Shown here in pieces: positions 23,362 through 31,985 of a DNA stretch of 64,000 bases (position 1 is the stretch's first letter; every line of letters begins with the position of its first letter). Source of the stretch: Comamonas piscis (lineage in GTDB: Bacteria > Pseudomonadota > Gammaproteobacteria > Burkholderiales > Burkholderiaceae_C); NCBI RefSeq assembly GCF_014109725.1, contig NZ_CP058554.1, forward strand, positions 3,844,001 to 3,908,000, read 5' to 3'. The notes beneath the pieces were generated by a model. That model saw nothing but the letters and a program-made list of their open reading frames with translations. It was not told where the DNA came from and searched no databases. Both the position numbers and the translations under genes were made by a program.

Positions 23362-26241
23362 ATGACCCAGTTTGCTAAAGAAACATTGCCGATCAGCCTG
23401 GAAGAGGAAATGCGCCGCAGCTACCTCGATTACGCAATGAGCGTGATCGTGGGCCGTGCGCTGCCAGATGCCCGCGACGGCATGAAACCGGTGCACCGCC
23501 GGGTTCTGTATGCGATGCATGAGCTGAACAACGATTGGAACCGCCCTTATAAGAAGAGCGCGCGTATTGTGGGTGACGTGATTGGTAAGTACCACCCGCA
23601 CGGTGACAGCGCGGTGTACGACACGATCGTACGTATGGCCCAGGATTTCTCGCTGCGCCATATGTTGGTCGATGGCCAGGGCAACTTCGGCTCGGTCGAT
23701 GGTGACAGTGCAGCGGCCATGCGGTATACCGAAATCCGCTTGTCCAAGATCGCCCACGAGATGCTGGCCGATATTGACAAAGAGACAGTGGACTTCGGCC
23801 CCAACTATGACGGCTCGGAAAGCGAACCGCTGGTGCTGCCAGCGCGCGTACCCAATCTGCTGATCAATGGATCGGCCGGTATTGCGGTGGGCATGGCCAC
23901 CAATATTCCACCGCACAATTTGAACGAAGTGGTGGATGCCTGCCTGCACCTGCTGCACCACCCGGAAGCCACCGTCGACGACCTGATGGAGATCGTGCCC
24001 GCGCCCGACTTCCCCACCGCAGGCATCATCTATGGCATCAATGGAGTGAAGGAAGGCTATCGCACCGGCCGCGGCAAGGTGGTGATGCGCGCCCTGGTGC
24101 ACTTTGAAGATATCGACCGAGGCCAACGCCAGTCGATCATCGTTGATGAGCTGCCCTACCAGGTCAACAAGAAGACCTTGCAAGAGCGCATGGCCGAGCT
24201 GGTGCACGAGAAAAAGATCGAAGGCATCAGCCACATCCAGGACGAATCAGACAAGTCCGGTATGCGCCTGGTGATCGAGCTCAAGCGCGGCGAAGTGCCC
24301 GAGGTGGTGCTGAACAACCTGTACAAGCAGACCCAGCTGCAGGACACCTTCGGCATGAACATGGTGGCCCTGATCGATGGCCAGCCCAAGCTCTGCAACC
24401 TGAAGGACCTGATCAAGGTGTTCCTGGAACACCGCCGCGAAGTGGTCACGCGCCGCACCGTGTTTGAGCTGCGCAAGGCGCGCGATCGCGGCCATGTGCT
24501 GGAAGGCCTGGCTGTCGCCCTGGCCAATATCGATGACTTCATCGCCATCATCCGCAACGCCCCGACCCCACCGGTCGCCAAGGCCGAGCTGATGACCAAG
24601 AGCTGGGACAGCAAGCTGGTACGCGAGATGCTCACCCGCACCCGCACCGATGGGGGACTGGTGAGCGCCGATGACTACCGCCCTGAAGGCCTGGAAGTGG
24701 AATTCGGCATGCAGCAGGACGGCCTCTACCGCCTGTCCGAAACGCAGGCGCAGGAAATTCTGCAAATGCGTCTGCAGCGCCTGACCGGTCTGGAGCAAGA
24801 CAAGATCGTTGCTGAATACAAAGAGATCATGTCGGTCATCGAAGACCTGCTCGATATCCTGTCCAAGCCCGAACGTGTCTCCACCATCATTGGCGAAGAA
24901 CTGGTCACCATCAAGACCGAGTTCGGCCAAACCAAGCTGGGCGCACGCCGCAGCAAGGTGGAGTACAGCGCGCAAGACCTGTCTACCGAAGACCTGATCA
25001 CCCCCACCGACATGGTGGTGACCCTGTCGCATACCGGCTATATCAAAAGCCAGCCGCTCAGCGAGTACCGCTCGCAAAAGCGCGGCGGACGCGGCAAGCA
25101 AGCCACGGCGACCAAGGAAGACGACTGGATCGACCAGCTTTTCATCGCCAATACGCACGACTACCTGCTGTGCTTCTCCAACCGGGGCCGTCTGTACTGG
25201 CTCAAGGTCTGGGAAGTGCCTGCCGGCTCGCGCGGCTCGCGTGGCCGCCCTATCGTCAACATGTTCCCGCTGCAAGACGACGAGAAGATCAATGTGGTGC
25301 TGCCGCTGACCGGCGAGTACCGCAGCTTCCCGGCCGATCACTATGTATTCATGGCGACCCGCATGGGCACCGTCAAGAAGACCTCGCTGGACGAATTCAG
25401 CAACCCGCGCAAGGCCGGCATCATCGCCGTGGGCCTGGACGATGGCGATGTGCTGATCGGTGCCGCACTGACCGCCGGCCGCCATGATGTGATGCTGTTC
25501 AGCGATGGCGGCAAGGCCGTGCGCTTTGACGAAAACGATGTGCGCCCCATGGGCCGCAATGCCCGCGGTGTGCGCGGCATGAACATCGACGACAGCCAGA
25601 ACCTGATCGCGATGCTGGTGGCAGAGCAGCACCCAGCCGAGGTCGAAGCCCGCAAGGCCAAGGACGCCTTGGAAAACCTGCAGATCCGCGACAAGGAACT
25701 GCAAGATGCCCAAGCACCCGCCGCCGATATCGAGGCTGTGCGCAAGCAGATCGACGAGGCACGTGCCGCGTTGGAAGCCGCCGACCTGGCCGCCATCACT
25801 GCACTGGGCGAGCAGCCCCGCGAGACCTTGCACAGTGTGCTGACCGCCACCGAAAACGGCTACGGCAAGCGCACTTCCATCGTCGAGTACACCCGCCACG
25901 GCCGTGGCACCAAGGGCATGATTGCGATCCAGCAATCGGAGCGCAACGGCAAGGTGGTCGCTGCCACCCTGGTGAGCCCGGACGACCAGATCATGCTGAT
26001 CACTGACACCGGCGTGCTGGTGCGTACCCGGGTGGCCGAGATCCGCGAGATGGGCCGCGCCACACAAGGCGTGACCTTGATCGGACTGGATGCCGGCGCC
26101 AAGCTGAGCGGCTTGCAGCGCATAGTCGAGAACGATGCGCAGGCCGATGAGAACGCCGAGGACGCAGAAGCTGCCGACGGCGCGGAAGGCGCAGAAGGCG
26201 CAGCAGGCACCGACACCCAGAACCCGGCAGACGGCGCCTAA
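23362..26241 (+). CDS. gyrA: DNA gyrase subunit A
   Basis: 959 residues from ATG 23362 (MTQFAKETLP). An upstream ATG at 23293 is in frame but gives a non-family extension. The catalytic tyrosine lies in AAAMRYTEIRL. The quinolone-resistance region reads HPHGDSAVYD with Ser83 and Asp87, so it is of the susceptible type. The C-terminal pinwheel carries an Ala/Glu/Lys-rich insert at residues about 755-822, absent from E. coli GyrA, and an acidic Ala/Glu tail. Together these make the protein 84 residues longer than E. coli GyrA. A terminator follows at 26250-26279. Confidence 0.97.
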   Translation: MTQFAKETLPISLEEEMRRSYLDYAMSVIVGRALPDARDGMKPVHRRVLYAMHELNNDWNRPYKKSARIVGDVIGKYHPHGDSAVYDTIVRMAQDFSLRHMLVDGQGNFGSVDGDSAAAMRYTEIRLSKIAHEMLADIDKETVDFGPNYDGSESEPLVLPARVPNLLINGSAGIAVGMATNIPPHNLNEVVDACLHLLHHPEATVDDLMEIVPAPDFPTAGIIYGINGVKEGYRTGRGKVVMRALVHFEDIDRGQRQSIIVDELPYQVNKKTLQERMAELVHEKKIEGISHIQDESDKSGMRLVIELKRGEVPEVVLNNLYKQTQLQDTFGMNMVALIDGQPKLCNLKDLIKVFLEHRREVVTRRTVFELRKARDRGHVLEGLAVALANIDDFIAIIRNAPTPPVAKAELMTKSWDSKLVREMLTRTRTDGGLVSADDYRPEGLEVEFGMQQDGLYRLSETQAQEILQMRLQRLTGLEQDKIVAEYKEIMSVIEDLLDILSKPERVSTIIGEELVTIKTEFGQTKLGARRSKVEYSAQDLSTEDLITPTDMVVTLSHTGYIKSQPLSEYRSQKRGGRGKQATATKEDDWIDQLFIANTHDYLLCFSNRGRLYWLKVWEVPAGSRGSRGRPIVNMFPLQDDEKINVVLPLTGEYRSFPADHYVFMATRMGTVKKTSLDEFSNPRKAGIIAVGLDDGDVLIGAALTAGRHDVMLFSDGGKAVRFDENDVRPMGRNARGVRGMNIDDSQNLIAMLVAEQHPAEVEARKAKDALENLQIRDKELQDAQAPAADIEAVRKQIDEARAALEAADLAAITALGEQPRETLHSVLTATENGYGKRTSIVEYTRHGRGTKGMIAIQQSERNGKVVAATLVSPDDQIMLITDTGVLVRTRVAEIREMGRATQGVTLIGLDAGAKLSGLQRIVENDAQADENAEDAEAADGAEGAEGAAGTDTQNPADGA

Positions 26242-26249
26242 GCCCCACC

Positions 26250-26279
26250 GAAAAAGCCATGCTGTGACATGGCTTTTTC
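26250..26279. terminator. Terminator after gyrA
   Basis: GAAAAAGCCATG, loop CTGTGA, CATGGCTTTTTC: a perfect 12-bp stem. It separates gyrA from the serC cluster; the A and T runs make it usable in both directions. Confidence 0.85.
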
Positions 26280-26344
26280 CTGCCTGTTTTTGCGCATATT
26301 TTTATTGCTATCACTGCTCGCTGAGCGAGCCCACAAGGCCTTCC

Positions 26345-27448
26345 ATGCAACGCCCCTATAACTTCTCGGCCGGCCCGGCCGCCATCCCCGAAGACGTGCT
26401 GCAGCAAGCAGCCAGCGAGATGCTGGACTGGCGCGGCAGCGGCATGAGCGTGATGGAGATGAGCCACCGTGGCAAAGAGTTCATCTCGATCTGCGAGAAG
26501 GCCGAGGCCGACTTCCGCCAGCTGCTGGCCGTGCCCGCCAACTTCCACATCCTGTTCATGCAAGGCGGCGGCTTGGCCGAGAACGCCATCGTGCCGCTGA
26601 ACCTGTCGCAAGGCGGCGCGGTGGATTTTGTCGTCACCGGCAGCTGGAGCCAGAAGTCCACCAAGGAAGCGGGCAAGTTCTGCAATGCCGCCGTGGCCGC
26701 CAGCGATGAAGCCCAGGGCTTCACCCATATCCCCGATGCCGCCAGCTGGAAGCTGCGCAGCGACGCGCGCTATGTGCACATCTGCAGCAACGAGACCATC
26801 AACGGTGTCGAGTTCCAGCAGTTGCCGGATCTGGCCAGCCTGGGCTGCCAGGCGCCGCTGGTGATCGATTTCTCTTCGCATGTGGCATCGCGCTCGGTGG
26901 ATTGGAGCCGCGTTGGCCTGGCCTTTGGTGGCGCGCAGAAGAACCTGGGCCCCGCCGGTTTGACCTTGGTCGTCGTGCGCGATGACCTGCTCGGCCACGC
27001 GATGGCCATGTGCCCCAGCGCCTTCAACTACCGCCTGGTGGCAGACAACCAATCGATGTACAACACGCCGCCCACCTGGGGCATCTACATCGCCGGCCTC
27101 ACCTTTGAATGGATCTTGCGCCAGCAAGAGGGCGGCGCCAGCGGCGTGGCCGCGCTGCAAGCCCGCAACACCGCCAAGGCCGAGCTGCTCTACCAGGCGA
27201 TTGATGGCTCGCAGCTCTATGAAAACCGCGTGGCACGCGACTGCCGCTCGCGCATGAATGTGCCGTTCTTCCTCAAGGACGAGTCGCGCAACCAGGCCTT
27301 CCTGGATGGCGCCAAAGCACGCGGTCTGCTGCAGCTCAAGGGCCACAAGTCGGTCGGCGGCATGCGCGCCAGCATCTACAACGCCATGCCGATGGCGGGC
27401 GTGCAGGCGCTGGTGGACTATATGCAAAGTTTTGAAAAACAGGGCTGA
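26345..27448 (+). CDS. serC: Phosphoserine aminotransferase
   Basis: 367 residues from ATG 26345 (MQRPYNFSAGPAAIPEDVL). Class V aminotransferase; the PLP lysine is in FGGAQKNLGPAGLT. GMSVMEMSHRGKEF is the family N-terminal signature. It converts 3-phosphohydroxypyruvate to phosphoserine and also acts in pyridoxal phosphate synthesis. First gene of the serC-pheA-tyrA-aroA/cmk-rpsA-ihfB cluster that is conserved in beta-proteobacteria. 94 bases separate it from pheA. Confidence 0.96.
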   Translation: MQRPYNFSAGPAAIPEDVLQQAASEMLDWRGSGMSVMEMSHRGKEFISICEKAEADFRQLLAVPANFHILFMQGGGLAENAIVPLNLSQGGAVDFVVTGSWSQKSTKEAGKFCNAAVAASDEAQGFTHIPDAASWKLRSDARYVHICSNETINGVEFQQLPDLASLGCQAPLVIDFSSHVASRSVDWSRVGLAFGGAQKNLGPAGLTLVVVRDDLLGHAMAMCPSAFNYRLVADNQSMYNTPPTWGIYIAGLTFEWILRQQEGGASGVAALQARNTAKAELLYQAIDGSQLYENRVARDCRSRMNVPFFLKDESRNQAFLDGAKARGLLQLKGHKSVGGMRASIYNAMPMAGVQALVDYMQSFEKQG

Positions 27449-27542
27449 TCACCGGCACCCGGGTGAGACCCCGGAAACACACTTACGTTATTCTTACTCC
27501 CTGGCCGCCTTGAACCCAGAGGCGGCCCGCACCTAGACCACC

Positions 27543-28643
27543 ATGAGCACACCTCCCCAAGCGTCCCCCGAACTCGCCGTGCTGCGTGTCCAGATCGACA
27601 ATCTCGACACGCAACTGCTGACTTTGCTGAACCAGCGCGCCCTGGTGGCCGAACGTGTGGGCGAGCTGAAAAAACGTGAAGGCACGCCCTTCTTCCGCCC
27701 GGACCGGGTCGCCCAGGTCATCCAGAAGATTGAAAACGCCAACCCCGGCCCTTTGAAGGCCGCCCATGTCTCGGCCATCTGGCGCGAGATCATGTCCGCC
27801 TGCCTGGCACTGGAATCGCCCCAGCGCGTGGCCATTCTGGGCCCGGCCGGCACCTTCTGCGAAGAAGCCGCGATCCAGTATTTCGGCGGCGCCGCCGACA
27901 TCAAGTACTGCAACAGCTTTGAAGAGGTGTTCCACTCCACCGCTGCTGGCAGCGCGCAGTTTGGCGTGGTGGGTGTGGAGAATTCCAACGAAGGCGTGGT
28001 CACCCGGTCGCTGGACATGTTCCTGCACACGCCTTGCCATGTGGTTGGCGAGGTGAGCCTGCTGATCCGCCACAACCTGATGCGCACCACCAACTCGCTC
28101 GAAGGCGTGGACGTGGTCGCCGCCCACCCGCAAGCGCTGGCGCAGTGCCAGGGTTGGCTGTCCAAGCACCTGCCCCATGCCGAGCGCCGCCCGGTTGAAA
28201 GCAATGCCGAAGGCGCGCGCCTGGCAGCCCTGCATCCCAATATTGCCGGCATTGCCAGCGAGCGCGCTGCCCAACAATACGGCCTGCACATCATCAGCCA
28301 CGCGATTCAGGACGATGCCTACAACCGCACCCGGTTTGCCATCATCTGCCTGCCCCACACCCTGGCCACGCCCGAGCCTACGGGCAAGGACTGCACCAGC
28401 CTCGTCGTCTCGGTGCCCAACCGGCCCGGCGCCGTGCATGAGCTGCTGATGCCACTGAGCAAGCATGGCGTGTCGATGACGCGCTTTGAATCCCGCCCGG
28501 CCAGAACCGGCCAGTGGGAATACTATTTCTATATTGATCTGGACGGCCACCCGTCGCAGCCCCACGTGGCCAAGGCCCTGGAAGAGTTGCGCGCGCTGTG
28601 TGCGTTCTACAAGGTGCTTGGCGCCTATCCAGTCGGGGGTTGA
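27543..28643 (+). CDS. pheA: Bifunctional chorismate mutase / prephenate dehydratase
   Basis: 366 residues. Residues 10-95 are the chorismate mutase domain (LRVQIDNLDTQLLTLLNQRALVAERVGELKK). Residues about 95-275 are prephenate dehydratase (VAILGPAGTFCEEAA, VGVENSNEGVV, NRTRFAII with the catalytic TRF). An ACT domain ends the protein (SLVVSVPNRPGAVHELL..ESRPARTGQWEYYFYID), which binds phenylalanine for feedback inhibition. It leads from chorismate to phenylpyruvate. tyrA starts 4 bases after its stop. Confidence 0.96.
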   Translation: MSTPPQASPELAVLRVQIDNLDTQLLTLLNQRALVAERVGELKKREGTPFFRPDRVAQVIQKIENANPGPLKAAHVSAIWREIMSACLALESPQRVAILGPAGTFCEEAAIQYFGGAADIKYCNSFEEVFHSTAAGSAQFGVVGVENSNEGVVTRSLDMFLHTPCHVVGEVSLLIRHNLMRTTNSLEGVDVVAAHPQALAQCQGWLSKHLPHAERRPVESNAEGARLAALHPNIAGIASERAAQQYGLHIISHAIQDDAYNRTRFAIICLPHTLATPEPTGKDCTSLVVSVPNRPGAVHELLMPLSKHGVSMTRFESRPARTGQWEYYFYIDLDGHPSQPHVAKALEELRALCAFYKVLGAYPVGG

Positions 28644-28647
28644 ATCG

Positions 28648-29562
28648 GTGAAAAAGTTTGAACATATGGCGCTGATCGGCTGTGGGCTGATGGGCGGCTC
28701 ATTTGCCCTCGCAGCCAAACGGGCAGGGCTGGTCAAACGCATTGTCGGCTATAGCAAGTCGCCATCCACCACCAGCCGCGCGCGGCAGATGGGCGTCATT
28801 GATGAAGAGGCCAGCTCGGCCTTGCAGGCCGTCTCGGGTGCCGATCTGGTGCTGCTGGCGATCCCGGTCGCCTCAACCGAGTCCACCTTGGCCAACATTA
28901 AGCACCTGATCAACCCGGACACCCTGGTGATGGATGTCGGCTCCACCAAGATGGATGTGGTGGCGGCCGCACGCCGCGCGCTGCGCGACCGCTTTGGCTG
29001 CTTTGTGCCCGCCCACCCCATCACCGGCAAGGAAGTGTTTGGCGTGGACCATGCCGACGTCAACCTCTACCGCGATGCCCAGGTGGTGCTTACCCCCACC
29101 GAGCTGACCAAGGTCGCCCAACTGCGCCAGGCCGAAGCCGTCTGGAAAGCCATTGGCAGCCATGTGATCAGCATGGCGCCGGAACAGCACGACGCAGCAC
29201 TCGCCGCCAGCAGCCATGCGCCGCACCTGGTGGCCATGGCTTACATCAACTCGATGCTGTCGCAAGACGGTGCGCACCGCATGCTGTCGCTGGCGGGCCC
29301 GGGCTTCCGTGATTTCACCCGCATCGCAGCGGCCGAGCCGCAGATGTGGCGCGATATCTTCCTGGCCAATCGCAGCGAGATCCTCAAGCAAATCCAGTCG
29401 CTGCAGCACATGCTGGGCAGCTACGAGGCCGCCCTGCTGACCGACGACCAGCCCAAGCTGGAGCAGCTGCTGCGCGAGGCCAGCAACACCCGTGCGCAAT
29501 GGAAGCAGGGCAAGCTCTACACGGCTGAATCGCTGTCCAAGCATAAAACCTCTGCCGCCTAA
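28648..29562 (+). CDS. tyrA: Prephenate dehydrogenase
   Basis: 304 residues. The start is taken at GTG 28648 (VKKFEHMALIG), which has GGGGG 7 bases upstream; ATG 28666 would leave little before the nucleotide fold. The N-terminus has IGCGLMGGSFALA (GxGxxG, NAD(P) binding). Conserved HPITGKEVFGVDHA contains the active-site His. The gene is a separate prephenate dehydrogenase with no fused ACT or mutase domain. It leads to tyrosine. Confidence 0.94.
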   Translation: MKKFEHMALIGCGLMGGSFALAAKRAGLVKRIVGYSKSPSTTSRARQMGVIDEEASSALQAVSGADLVLLAIPVASTESTLANIKHLINPDTLVMDVGSTKMDVVAAARRALRDRFGCFVPAHPITGKEVFGVDHADVNLYRDAQVVLTPTELTKVAQLRQAEAVWKAIGSHVISMAPEQHDAALAASSHAPHLVAMAYINSMLSQDGAHRMLSLAGPGFRDFTRIAAAEPQMWRDIFLANRSEILKQIQSLQHMLGSYEAALLTDDQPKLEQLLREASNTRAQWKQGKLYTAESLSKHKTSAA

Positions 29563-29699
29563 ATCGCTGCCCCGGTTGGGGGCGCCGATAATAGCCAGTG
29601 GCGCTGTCTGATACCCGGGCAGCGCCACCTTCTTTTTGTGACCACCGCGCGCCGCCTGTGCAGCAGGCCAGGCGCCACCATCCCACAGCAGAGCCCGCC

Positions 29700-31787
29700 A
29701 TGTTCTCCACCGCATTTCTTGATATCCCCGCCTTGCAAAGCGCCCATGGTGAAGTGCAGTTGCCCGGCTCCAAGAGCATCTCCAACCGCGTGCTGCTGCT
29801 GGCCGCGCTGAGCTCGGGCACCACCACCATCCACGATCTGCTGGACTCCGACGACACCCAGGTGATGCTGCGCGCGCTGGAGCAACTGGGTTGCGCGGTG
29901 GTGCGCAGCACCGATCCAGCCCACCTCAACAGCTACCACATCACCGGCATTGCCGGGCAGCTGGCCCCGGCGCTGGCGGCCCGCAGCACCGCGCTGTTCC
30001 TGGGCAATGCCGGCACCGCGATGCGGCCGCTGACCGCCGCATTGGCCTTGCTGGGCGGCCACTTCGAGATGAGCGGCGTGCCGCGCATGCACGAGCGCCC
30101 GATTGGTGACCTGGTCGATGCGCTGCGCCAGCTGGGCTGCAAGATCGACTACCTGGGCAACGAGGGCTTTCCGCCGCTGCGCATCCAGCCGGTGGCGGCC
30201 GCGCAACTGCAGCTGAACGCACCGATCACCGTGCGCGGCGATGTGTCCAGCCAGTTCCTCACGGCGTTGTTGATGGCCCTGCCCCTGGTCGCTAAGCAGC
30301 AGGACGTGGTGATTGAAGTGGCCGGCGAGTTGATCTCCAAGCCCTACATCCACATCACCCTGGAGCTGCTCAAGCGCTTTGGCATCGACATCCACAACGA
30401 ACAGTGGCAGCGCTTCACGGTACGCGCCGGCAGCCGCTACCAATCGCCGCACGAGATCCATGTCGAGGCCGATGCCTCGTCGGCCAGCTACTTCATCGCG
30501 CTGGGTGCCATTGCAGCCAGCAAGGGCAGCAAACCCAATGCGCAAGGCGGCACTACGAGCGTCGATCGCGTCGTCAAAGTGATGGGGGTGGGCGCGCAAT
30601 CGATCCAGGGCGATATCCGCTTTGTCGAAGCTGCGCGCGCGATGGGCGCCGCCATCACCAGCGGCCCCAATTGGCTGGAGATCCGCCGTGGCACCTGGCC
30701 GCTGCAGGCCATCGACATGGACTGCAACCACATCCCCGATGCGGCGATGACCTTGGCTGCGATGGCGCTCTACGCCAATGGCACGACCACCTTGCGCAAT
30801 ATCGCCAGTTGGCGCGTCAAAGAGACCGACCGCCTGGCGGCGATGGCCATCGAGCTGCGCAAGCTCGGCGCCGTGGTGGAGGAAGGCGCCGACTACCTGA
30901 CCATCACCCCGCCCGCCAACCGCGAGGCCTGGAAGCCCGCCAGCATCCACACCTATGACGACCACCGGGTGGCGATGTGCTTTTCGCTGGCCGCCTTCAA
31001 CCCCGCCGGCCTGCCGGTGCGCATTGAAGACCCCAAGTGCGTGGCCAAGACCTTCCCCGGTTACTTCGAGGCCATGTTCTCGGCCGTGCGCGCCGTGCCC
31101 GGCTCGGTGCCGGTGATCTGCATCGATGGCCCCACCGCCTCGGGCAAGGGCACCGTGGCAGCCGCTGTGGCCGAGCACCTCGGCTACCACTTGCTCGATT
31201 CAGGCGCGCTCTACCGCATCACCGGCCTGGCGGCCACCCGCGCCGGCATCCCGATCGATGCCGAGCATGCCAGCCAGATCGCCGCGTTGATTGCGCAGAT
31301 GGATATCCAGTTCGGCGCCGACCAGCAAGTGCGCCTCGATGGCGAGGACATCAGCCTGGCCATTCGCAGCGAAGAAGCCGGCATGAACGCCTCCCTGGTC
31401 TCTGCGCTGCCCGCTGTGCGCCAGGCGCTGGTGCAGGCCCAGCATGATTTTCGCCAGCTACCCGGCCTGGTGGCCGACGGCCGCGACATGGGCACGGTGA
31501 TTTTCCCGCTCGCCCCCCTGAAGGTCTATTTGACCGCCAGCGCAGCCAAGCGCGCCGAGCGCCGCCATAAACAGTTGATTGAAAAAGGAATACCGGCTAC
31601 AATAGCCGACCTTCGTGCTGACTTGGAGGCGCGTGACTCGCGGGACATGAACCGCGCCACCGCCCCCTTGCATGCAGCGCAGGATGCATTCTTGCTGGAC
31701 AACTCCGAGATGGGCGTGGACAACGCGGTCGCTCAGGTGCTGTCCTGGTGGGAAAAACGACAACCGTTTGGCAAAGCCCAGGCTTAA
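29700..31787 (+). CDS. aroA-cmk: Fused EPSP synthase / cytidylate kinase
   Basis: 695 residues from ATG 29700 (MFSTAFLDIPALQS). Residues 1-460 are 3-phosphoshikimate 1-carboxyvinyltransferase: PGSKSISNRVLLLAAL, GNAGTAMRPL, SQFLTALLMALP and KETDRLAAM. From about residue 470 comes cytidylate kinase: VICIDGPTASGKGTVAAAVAEHLGYHLLDSGALYR (P-loop GPTASGKGT), VADGRDMGTVIFP and LEARDSRDMNRATAPL. The two enzymes are usually separate genes; in Comamonadaceae they are known as a fusion. It couples aromatic synthesis with CMP recycling, and cmk usually precedes rpsA. Confidence 0.93.
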   Translation: MFSTAFLDIPALQSAHGEVQLPGSKSISNRVLLLAALSSGTTTIHDLLDSDDTQVMLRALEQLGCAVVRSTDPAHLNSYHITGIAGQLAPALAARSTALFLGNAGTAMRPLTAALALLGGHFEMSGVPRMHERPIGDLVDALRQLGCKIDYLGNEGFPPLRIQPVAAAQLQLNAPITVRGDVSSQFLTALLMALPLVAKQQDVVIEVAGELISKPYIHITLELLKRFGIDIHNEQWQRFTVRAGSRYQSPHEIHVEADASSASYFIALGAIAASKGSKPNAQGGTTSVDRVVKVMGVGAQSIQGDIRFVEAARAMGAAITSGPNWLEIRRGTWPLQAIDMDCNHIPDAAMTLAAMALYANGTTTLRNIASWRVKETDRLAAMAIELRKLGAVVEEGADYLTITPPANREAWKPASIHTYDDHRVAMCFSLAAFNPAGLPVRIEDPKCVAKTFPGYFEAMFSAVRAVPGSVPVICIDGPTASGKGTVAAAVAEHLGYHLLDSGALYRITGLAATRAGIPIDAEHASQIAALIAQMDIQFGADQQVRLDGEDISLAIRSEEAGMNASLVSALPAVRQALVQAQHDFRQLPGLVADGRDMGTVIFPLAPLKVYLTASAAKRAERRHKQLIEKGIPATIADLRADLEARDSRDMNRATAPLHAAQDAFLLDNSEMGVDNAVAQVLSWWEKRQPFGKAQA

Positions 31788-31985
31788 GGCGCAACGCGCT
31801 TTTTGCCCGGCGTTGGCAGCGGCGTTACCGCCCCTGCAACCTTCTACTGGTGGATCTAACCGCCATGGGTTGCCGGGTTGTTTAACTTTGAACCCCGTGG
31901 TGTCACAACCACACAACCTGCACGGCCAGCCTTAAAAACGTCAGCAATGGTGCTGCCGGAAACCTGCCCGTGTCTAAGGAAATAC

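Noticed and set aside
24247..26067. Long antisense open frame (606 codons) within gyrA
   Set aside because: It lies entirely opposite gyrA, which is unmistakable, and its protein is rich in His/Gln/Ala without any family pattern; a high-GC artefact.
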